Shown: one piece after another, positions 59,026 through 64,000 of the stretch | How positions within the stretch are numbered: position 1 is the first letter of the stretch | How the letters are laid out: the number at the start of each line of letters is the position of its first letter | Source: Paenibacillus chitinolyticus NBRC 15660 | GTDB taxonomy: Bacteria; Bacillota; Bacilli; Paenibacillales; NBRC-103111 | Reading direction: 5' to 3' | DNA: 64,000 nt | Assembly: GCF_000739915.1 (NCBI RefSeq) | Contig: NZ_BBJT01000003.1 | Location: forward strand, 682,001 to 746,000 | Notes under the pieces: generated by a model | Databases searched by the model: none | What the model was told of the DNA's origin: nothing | What the model saw: the letters and a program-made list of their open reading frames with translations, nothing else | Translations under genes and position numbers: made by a program

Positions 59026-60204
59026 TTACCTTTCCGCGCAAGCTTGTTTGTCCACCCGGTGCGACGGAGGCAGTTCTTTTCCGAGAACCCGGTAATAGAT
59101 TTCCTCGTACTGCATCGTAATCCAGTCATTGCAGAAGGTCGTGCGGGCACGGTTCAGACATGCCGCCGACATTTTTTCGTACTGCTGCGGATCGCTGAGC
59201 AGTTCCACCGCGTAGTCCGCCATCTTCTCCGTGTCGCCGATTTCCGCTAGAAAGCCGGTCTCGCCGTGCGTCACCAGCTCGGGAATTCCGCCCGCTATCG
59301 AACCGACAGTCGGTACTCCGCATGCCATCGCTTCCAGGGCGACAAGTCCGAAGCTTTCTTTTTCCGAAGGGAGCAGCATAACGTCCCCCAGAGAGATAAG
59401 CTGCGCGACATCATCCTGTTTGCCGCAAAAGTTGACCCGGTCGCTAAGGCCTAGTTCTTTCACGTACGAAATCACTTTGGAGAGCTCGGGACCTTCCCCT
59501 ACAAATAGAAGACGACTCGGGATTTTTTCACTGACGCGCTTGAAAATATCGACCACGTCCGTGACCCTTTTGACCGGCCGGAAATTCGAAATGTGCAGCA
59601 AAATTTTCTCGTCGTCCCGGGCGAATTCTTTGCGAAGCGACTTCACGTCCCGCGGGTAATACACCCGTTTGTCCACGAAGTTGTAAGTCAGATCAATGTC
59701 GCGGGAAATATCGAGCGTTTCTCTCGTTTCCGCGATCAGATCGTTGGAAACGGCCGTAACCGCATCGCTTTCGTTAATGGCGTACCGGATCAGGTCGCTG
59801 ATGGACTGATCTTGAGCGAGTACCGTAATATCCGTCCCGTGAAGGGTCGTAACGACCTTCAAATCAGGTCCTACCATCTGCTTGGCCAGCAGAGCGCAAA
59901 CGGCGTGGGGGATCGCATAATGCACATGCAGCAGATCCAGCTTCTGCATCTGCGCGACCTGCGCAAGCTTGCTCGCGAGGGACAAATCGTAAGGAGGGTA
60001 GCGGAAAACGTAATAATCGCTGACCTCAACCTCGTGATAATAAATATTGCGGTGAAATTTACCCAGCCTGAAAGGCATGCTGTGCGTTATAAAGTGGACC
60101 TCGTGGCCTTTTTCCGCGAGCAGCTTGCCGAGCTCCGTCGCAACCACTCCGGAACCTCCCAGGGTAGGGTAGCACGTGATTCCGATTTTGAGCTTATCGT
60201 TCAT
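59026..60204 (-). CDS. bshA: N-acetylglucosaminyl-malate synthase (bacillithiol synthesis)
   Basis: A 392-residue GT4-family glycosyltransferase (TCYPTLGGSGVVATELGKLLAEKGHEVHFI at the start; ESFGLVALEAMACGVPTVGS as the nucleotide-sugar motif near 275-294). It joins GlcNAc to malate, the first step of bacillithiol. It sits between bshB1 and cca as in Bacillus. Confidence 0.95.
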   Translation of the reverse strand: MNDKLKIGITCYPTLGGSGVVATELGKLLAEKGHEVHFITHSMPFRLGKFHRNIYYHEVEVSDYYVFRYPPYDLSLASKLAQVAQMQKLDLLHVHYAIPHAVCALLAKQMVGPDLKVVTTLHGTDITVLAQDQSISDLIRYAINESDAVTAVSNDLIAETRETLDISRDIDLTYNFVDKRVYYPRDVKSLRKEFARDDEKILLHISNFRPVKRVTDVVDIFKRVSEKIPSRLLFVGEGPELSKVISYVKELGLSDRVNFCGKQDDVAQLISLGDVMLLPSEKESFGLVALEAMACGVPTVGSIAGGIPELVTHGETGFLAEIGDTEKMADYAVELLSDPQQYEKMSAACLNRARTTFCNDWITMQYEEIYYRVLGKELPPSHRVDKQACAER

Positions 60205-60206
60205 GC

Positions 60207-60923
60207 TCAGGTTCCTTTCTTGGGTAGAAAGTATTGAAGTGCAACGGGCAGCTTAGACATAAACCCTTCCGCATAAGCCATCATCCGCTTCTGTCCGAGC
60301 AGCGCGTCTCTTGCTTCCACGCGTTCCACGTAATTACGGTTCAGGGGGGTCAGCACGATGTCTTCCCCGACCTGCGGAGGCGTGAATTGGGAACGGTAAG
60401 CCTGCAGCACTTCTTTCTTGCCGGGATAGGCGTCCGAGACATCCACTACGATGTCCGGATCAATGGTATCGTTAATAAAATAAAAGAATAGGCTCTCGAC
60501 TTGAAAAGCTTCCGTTTCAGGCAAATATCGTCTGAGTTTGGCATTGAAAACCGCTTCCTGCACCAGATAAGAGCATGCGATATGATCGGGATGGCGGTCT
60601 TCCCAATAAGGAGCAAAGACGATTTTCGGCTTTCTCAGCCGGATTTCCTCCGTAATCGCGTCAATCTGATCCTTGGAACCGGCCGATAAGCCCCGGTCGG
60701 GAAGTCCGAGATTGGAGCGGAGCACGATTCCCATCGCTTCCGCCGCTTTGTTCGCTTCCTCCAGCCGGTTTTCAGGCGTTCCGTTCGATGACATTTCCGA
60801 GCGGGTCAGATCGCACAAGCCGACCTTATACCCCGCTTTTGTGTGCTTCAGGATCGTACCGGCCATTCCGATCTCCGCGTCATCCGCATGTGCTCCGAAT
60901 ACGAGGATATCCACCGTCTCCAT
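60207..60923 (-). CDS. bshB1: Bacillithiol deacetylase BshB1
   Basis: A 238-residue PIG-L family zinc deacetylase. The AHADDAEIGMAGT motif supplies metal ligands, and APYWEDRHPDHIA gives the third histidine. It removes the acetyl group from GlcNAc-malate. The start overlaps the mgsA stop (TAATG) and the stop is 2 nt before bshA. Confidence 0.94.
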   Translation of the reverse strand: METVDILVFGAHADDAEIGMAGTILKHTKAGYKVGLCDLTRSEMSSNGTPENRLEEANKAAEAMGIVLRSNLGLPDRGLSAGSKDQIDAITEEIRLRKPKIVFAPYWEDRHPDHIACSYLVQEAVFNAKLRRYLPETEAFQVESLFFYFINDTIDPDIVVDVSDAYPGKKEVLQAYRSQFTPPQVGEDIVLTPLNRNYVERVEARDALLGQKRMMAYAEGFMSKLPVALQYFLPKKGT

Positions 60924-61345
60924 TAAGCTTCACCCGGCTTATACTTGTGGACAAGCTCGCGCCAGGCGAAATCCCCTCTGTCCAGAGCACGGACAAGAAG
61001 CTCCGCGGTTGCGATATTCGTTGCGACGGGGATCCCCATTACGTCGGACAAACGGAGCAGCGCAATGATATCGGGTTCATGAGGCTGAGCCATCAAAGGA
61101 TCCCGCAGGAAAATAATCAGGTCCATCTCGTTTTGAGCTACCATAGCACCGATCTGCTGATCTCCGCCAAGGGGGCCTGACATAAACCGGTGGATCGTCA
61201 GACTTGTATTTTCCATAATTCTTTGGCCCGTGGTTCCGGTTGCGAAAAGCTTGTTCCCGTCGAACACATGCTCATAGGCGGTCACGAAATTGACCATCTC
61301 GTCTTTTTTGCGGTCGTGGGCGATTAAGGCAATATTTAAGCTCAC
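60923..61345 (-). CDS. mgsA: Methylglyoxal synthase
   Basis: A 140-residue enzyme converting dihydroxyacetone phosphate to methylglyoxal. Motifs are [17 protein letters not shown], the GTTG phosphate loop, the catalytic aspartate in FLRDPL, and [14 protein letters not shown] is the start, with GGGAGAG upstream. It is followed directly by bshB1. Confidence 0.94.
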   Translation of the reverse strand: MSLNIALIAHDRKKDEMVNFVTAYEHVFDGNKLFATGTTGQRIMENTSLTIHRFMSGPLGGDQQIGAMVAQNEMDLIIFLRDPLMAQPHEPDIIALLRLSDVMGIPVATNIATAELLVRALDRGDFAWRELVHKYKPGEA

Positions 61346-61460
61346 TGGTAAACTCTCCCTTCCCTGCCTTCAGGGGGTCTGCTGATATGTATGGTTCGTA
61401 GAGAAGCACGATAAATAAATAGTAGTAATTAGGAAGTCCGATTGAAAGAATGAAGAACAA

Positions 61461-62267
61461 TCAGTCGATAAAATGTTCGAACCCGTAGATCATGCCTTCA
61501 TAGGTCATCACTTTATGCACGGCCGTATTTACGCCTGGCATATAAGCCGCGCGCTCATAGGAATCATGCCGGATTTTGAGCGACTCCCCGTACGCCCCCA
61601 TAATAACTTCTTGCTGGGCAAAAACACCCGGAAGCCGGACGCTGTGGATCCGGAAGCCGTTATAATAAGCTCCGCGCGCTCCTTCAAGCTGCTCCTCTTC
61701 TTTGGGATTTCCTTGCCGGAACTCTTCCCGGTTCTGGGAGATAAGTTCCGCTGTTTTCACGGAAGTACCCGATGGAGCATCAAGCTTCTGGTCTCCGTGA
61801 TATTCGATGATTTCGAGGTGCGGGAAATATTTGGCCGCCTGTGAAGCGAATTTCATCATCAGAATAGCGCCGATGGAGAAATTGGGGGCGATCAGTCCGC
61901 CGATTTTTTTATCCTTGCATTGTTTGTCCAACTCTTCGATATCTTGGGTCGTAAAACCCGTCGTTCCGATTACCGGTCTGACACCATGACGAATAGCTAG
62001 CGCCGTATTGGCGACAGCGCTCTGAGGTCCGGTGAAGTCTACCAGAACGTCCGCTTTGCTTTCAACCAAAGCCAGCTCCAGATCGTTGGACATTTTAACG
62101 CCGCAATCCGGAAGACCCACCAAAGACGCGGCGTCTACCGGACCGGAGGACCGGTCAACGGCAGCCACCAGCTTCAAGGAGGAATCTCCGAGTACCATTT
62201 TTACCACTTCACGGCCCATTCGTCCGCTTGCTCCGGCAACCGCTACATTAATTACTTCCTGAGTCAT
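61461..62267 (-). CDS. dapB: 4-hydroxy-tetrahydrodipicolinate reductase
   Basis: A 268-residue enzyme of the lysine/diaminopimelate pathway. The NAD(P) motif VAVAGASGRMGREVVK is at the N-terminus, and the catalytic EYHGDQKLDAPSGTS segment is in the middle. ATG 62267 has AGGCGG 8 nt upstream; GTG 62270 is possible. It lies in the conserved ypjD-dapB-mgsA order, with a TPR gene inserted before it. Confidence 0.95.
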   Translation of the reverse strand: MTQEVINVAVAGASGRMGREVVKMVLGDSSLKLVAAVDRSSGPVDAASLVGLPDCGVKMSNDLELALVESKADVLVDFTGPQSAVANTALAIRHGVRPVIGTTGFTTQDIEELDKQCKDKKIGGLIAPNFSIGAILMMKFASQAAKYFPHLEIIEYHGDQKLDAPSGTSVKTAELISQNREEFRQGNPKEEEQLEGARGAYYNGFRIHSVRLPGVFAQQEVIMGAYGESLKIRHDSYERAAYMPGVNTAVHKVMTYEGMIYGFEHFID

Positions 62268-62300
62268 CACATATACCGCCTTTCTTATCTTGTGCAGTGT

Positions 62301-62822
62301 TTAAGGTTTCAAATACTGGCGCAGTTTCCTGCGGTACTCATCCAGCAGTCCCGCTGCCGCCTTGTTCAGCGGTTCGAGGCGAATGGCCTCTTTGGCCGCG
62401 TGTACGGCCAGATCATAGTCGTCTGCCTCCGCGTACGCGGCGGCAAGCTTCAAGTAGGCTTCAGCACTCAGCGGATCCAAAGCAGCCGCCTGCTTCAGCA
62501 GACCGATCGCGGTTTGAAGCTGTTCTTTTTCCCGGCTTTGATCCAGACACTTGTCCGCTTCCGCAATCAGAACTTTGGCTTTCAGCGTAGTCAGATGATA
62601 CTGATAAGCTTCGCTTTCAGGTTCCAGCTCATAAGCGGCAACCGCATGATCAATCGCTTTTCCGAGTTTTCCGCTCCTGGCGAACGTAATCGAGAGCTTA
62701 TAATGGTAGGAAGCGTTGTCTGGCTCCGACAAAACAGCCTTTTCGAACCATGCGATCGCATCTTCGAAATCATTGTTCAAAATAGCCTCGTAAGCCTTCT
62801 GAATTTCCTGTTCCCCATCCAT
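62301..62822 (-). CDS. TPR-repeat protein
   Basis: A 173-residue soluble protein built of about four tetratricopeptide repeats (YEAILNNDFEDAIAWFEKAVLSEPDNASYHYKLS..., AIGLLKQAAALDPLSAEAYLKLAAAYAEADDYDLAVHAAKEAIRLEP). ATG 62822 has AAGGAGG 9 nt upstream. It sits between ypjD and dapB and may be co-transcribed with them. Function and partners unknown. Confidence 0.8.
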   Translation of the reverse strand: MDGEQEIQKAYEAILNNDFEDAIAWFEKAVLSEPDNASYHYKLSITFARSGKLGKAIDHAVAAYELEPESEAYQYHLTTLKAKVLIAEADKCLDQSREKEQLQTAIGLLKQAAALDPLSAEAYLKLAAAYAEADDYDLAVHAAKEAIRLEPLNKAAAGLLDEYRRKLRQYLKP

Positions 62823-62877
62823 TCGTCCATCCTCCTTCCGCCCGCAACAGAGCCGGGGATGGTACAGCATATGAGGG

Positions 62878-63216
62878 TTAGTCGGAATCGGTGTGTATTT
62901 TCGTCCACCTGTCCGCATCACGTGTGTTGAATTTCTTCATCACTTTATCGTGCGCTTCCGTTAAATCAATGCCAAGCGAATTCGCGAAGCAGATGGTAAT
63001 AAATAAGATGTCGCCGAGCTCCAGCTCTATCGAGTTTTCTTCTTCGGATGCCTTTTTGGGTTTCTCACCGAACTGATGATTGACTTCCCTGGCCAATTCC
63101 CCGACTTCCTCGGACATTCTGGCCAGCATGGCAAGAGGACTGAAATATCCCTCTTTGAATTGCGATATGTATGTATCCACTTCCTGCTGCAGATCCTTCA
63201 TTGAACGTTCCGGCAT
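62878..63216 (-). CDS. ypjD: MazG-type nucleotide pyrophosphohydrolase (YpjD)
   Basis: A 112-residue MazG-family enzyme. The metal-binding motif EEVGELAREV (about 36-45) and the second cluster ELELGDILFITICFAN (about 64-79) fit the EExxE...D pattern. It hydrolyses nucleoside triphosphates, probably to clean the pool. It heads the minus-strand housekeeping run, as ypjD does in Bacillus. A TATAAT box (63267-63272) upstream may be its -10. Confidence 0.9.
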   Translation of the reverse strand: MPERSMKDLQQEVDTYISQFKEGYFSPLAMLARMSEEVGELAREVNHQFGEKPKKASEEENSIELELGDILFITICFANSLGIDLTEAHDKVMKKFNTRDADRWTKIHTDSD

Positions 63217-63390
63217 AATACGGCCTCTCTTTCCTTCCAGCCTAACTTCAATCTTATCAACATCTTATTATAGACTCGTTTTTATTGCAATTTTCGATTT
63301 TCGGACAACACTTTCCTTGTATGACATTTAGGGTAGAGGGAAAACCAAAGATAAGCAGCAAACGAAGCCAACCAGGAAGGCGGGAATCAG

Positions 63391-63822
63391 ATGAAACGGC
63401 TGTACAGTTTTTTACTCTGCGTTATGATGTTTTTGACCGTTAGCGGTACCTGCATCGCACAATCCGCTGAGCGCGGCATAAAAGGAGAACCCGGAACGCT
63501 CGGTTACCCGGATCAAAAGCCCTCATCTTACGGAACTCAGCAGATCAAATCAGGCATAAGCGGCTCCACCGGAACGTCCGATCCGTCTCAGTATTCAAAC
63601 GGCGGCGTAGGCACAAGTCTGCCCCAGCCTCCATTAAACCCTGTTCCCAAGCCGGGAGACTATCCTCCATCCAAAAAGTACAACGTCAACCTGATGCCGT
63701 TCGATTCCAAAGTATCGGATTCCGCGAGGAGAGACGATCCGACCTGGGACTGGCTGGGCTTCATCGGTGTGCTCGGTTTAGCCGGATTTATCGGCAAATA
63801 CCGCAAAAAAGAATTTTATTAG
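63391..63822 (+). CDS. Small secreted protein with WGxxGxxG-like C-terminal anchor
   Basis: A 143-residue exported protein. A signal peptide (1-24, ending CIAQS) is followed by a glycine/proline/serine-rich, probably disordered middle (about 25-105). The C-terminus has W-D-W-L-G-F-I-G-V-L-G-L-A-G-F-I-G then K-Y-R-K-K-E, that is a tryptophan plus glycine-spaced hydrophobic helix and a basic cap. This pattern resembles the WGxxGxxG-CTERM sorting signal. Function unknown; surface attachment is inferred. Confidence 0.72.
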   Translation: MKRLYSFLLCVMMFLTVSGTCIAQSAERGIKGEPGTLGYPDQKPSSYGTQQIKSGISGSTGTSDPSQYSNGGVGTSLPQPPLNPVPKPGDYPPSKKYNVNLMPFDSKVSDSARRDDPTWDWLGFIGVLGLAGFIGKYRKKEFY

Positions 63823-63842
63823 CGTCCTCTCTACCTATGCAA

Positions 63843-63879
63843 AAAAACAGGCCAAGGAAAGGAATCCGGCCTGTTTTTC
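63843..63879 (+). terminator. Intrinsic terminator of the secreted-protein gene
   Basis: AAACAGGCC pairs with GGCCTGTTT, followed by further T. Confidence 0.8.
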
Positions 63880-63921
63880 CCTATGATCCGCAGAAACAAT
63901 CAAGTCGCCTCCGGCGCCCGG

Positions 63922-63950
63922 ATGACAACGGACCCGAATTTCATTACAAT
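63922..63950 (+). promoter_or_regulatory. Sigma-A-type promoter of the gene at the window end
   Basis: ATGACA (63922-63927), 17-nt spacer, TACAAT (63945-63950). It lies about 45 nt before the start codon at 63994. Confidence 0.5.
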
Positions 63951-63993
63951 AGGATTGGTGATTAGTGGCAAGTCAGGGAAGGAGGAGAAAACA

Positions 63994-64000
63994 ATGGCAC
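63994..64000 (+). CDS. Start of a further gene, cut by window edge
   Basis: An ATG at 63994 with a strong AAGGAGGAG box 7 nt upstream and a good sigma-A promoter before it. Only two codons are present, so nothing can be said of the product. Confidence 0.5.

Noticed and set aside
1-64000. Mobile elements, prophage, CRISPR arrays or defence islands
   Set aside because: No transposase, integrase, phage structural gene, direct-repeat array or recognised defence gene was seen on either strand.

Overview
The window reads as a chromosomal segment of a spore-forming Firmicute of the Paenibacillaceae (Paenibacillus-like). The evidence is an S-layer-homology protein, a cell-wall amidase with copper-amine-oxidase-like repeats, bacillithiol genes, strong AAGGAGG ribosome-binding sites, and gene order that follows the Bacillus ypjD-dapB-mgsA-bshB1-bshA-cca-birA-panBCD-dinG ... 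ypmB ... asnS-dnaD ... nth chromosome block. No insertion sequence, prophage, CRISPR array, tRNA or rRNA was recognised. The assignment rests on recognition of families and synteny, not on database searches.

Layout. 0-8 kb: a truncated dynamin-like GTPase, a small conserved protein, nth, an SLH surface protein, a GerMN lipoprotein and an N-acetylmuramoyl-L-alanine amidase, all on the minus strand. 8-11.3 kb: leuCD with a divergent LysR regulator. 11.3-28.5 kb: a general-stress island. It holds small stress-type membrane proteins (YeaQ, YtxH, DUF948, DUF1328 types), corA, rsbV-rsbW-sigB, dps, glgC, two YflT-family proteins, and a four-gene signalling operon (REC-PP2C phosphatase, 1225-aa hybrid histidine kinase, CheR-type methyltransferase, REC-histidine kinase). 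28.5-38.8 kb: methionine-salvage genes (mtnU-like, mtnE, mtnW-mtnX-mtnB) surrounding proB-proA-proC, with a proline-type T-box before proB. 38.9-47.6 kb: dnaD, asnS, hbd-ackA, a short FtsH-like protease with a membrane partner, ypmB and mtaD. 47.8-49.5 kb: a DUF47/Pit phosphate transport pair. 49.6-63.2 kb: a long minus-strand housekeeping run (rex, dinG, TPR, panDCB, birA, cca, bshA, bshB1, mgsA, dapB, TPR, ypjD). The end holds a small secreted protein with a glycine-rich membrane-anchor tail and the first codons of another gene.

How the parts work together. The most interesting system is the sigma-B module. The RsbV/RsbW/SigB partner switch lies about 6 kb from a REC-PP2C + hybrid kinase + CheR operon. 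That set of domains matches the Bacillus cereus RsbY/RsbK/RsbM pathway, in which a methylated hybrid kinase controls the phosphatase that dephosphorylates RsbV. I found a family of promoter-like sequences of the form GTTTC(A/G)-N14/15-(G/T)G(G/T)TA(A/G) upstream of rsbV, dps, the DUF948 gene, the yeaQ-like gene, a 104-aa unknown gene and a YflT-family gene, with a weaker one before glgC. This suggests that much of the island is a local SigB regulon. Two other regions deserve attention: a 300-bp gene-free, apparently structured segment at 17.2-17.5 kb bounded by terminators, and a 177-nt structured, terminated leader in front of panBCD.
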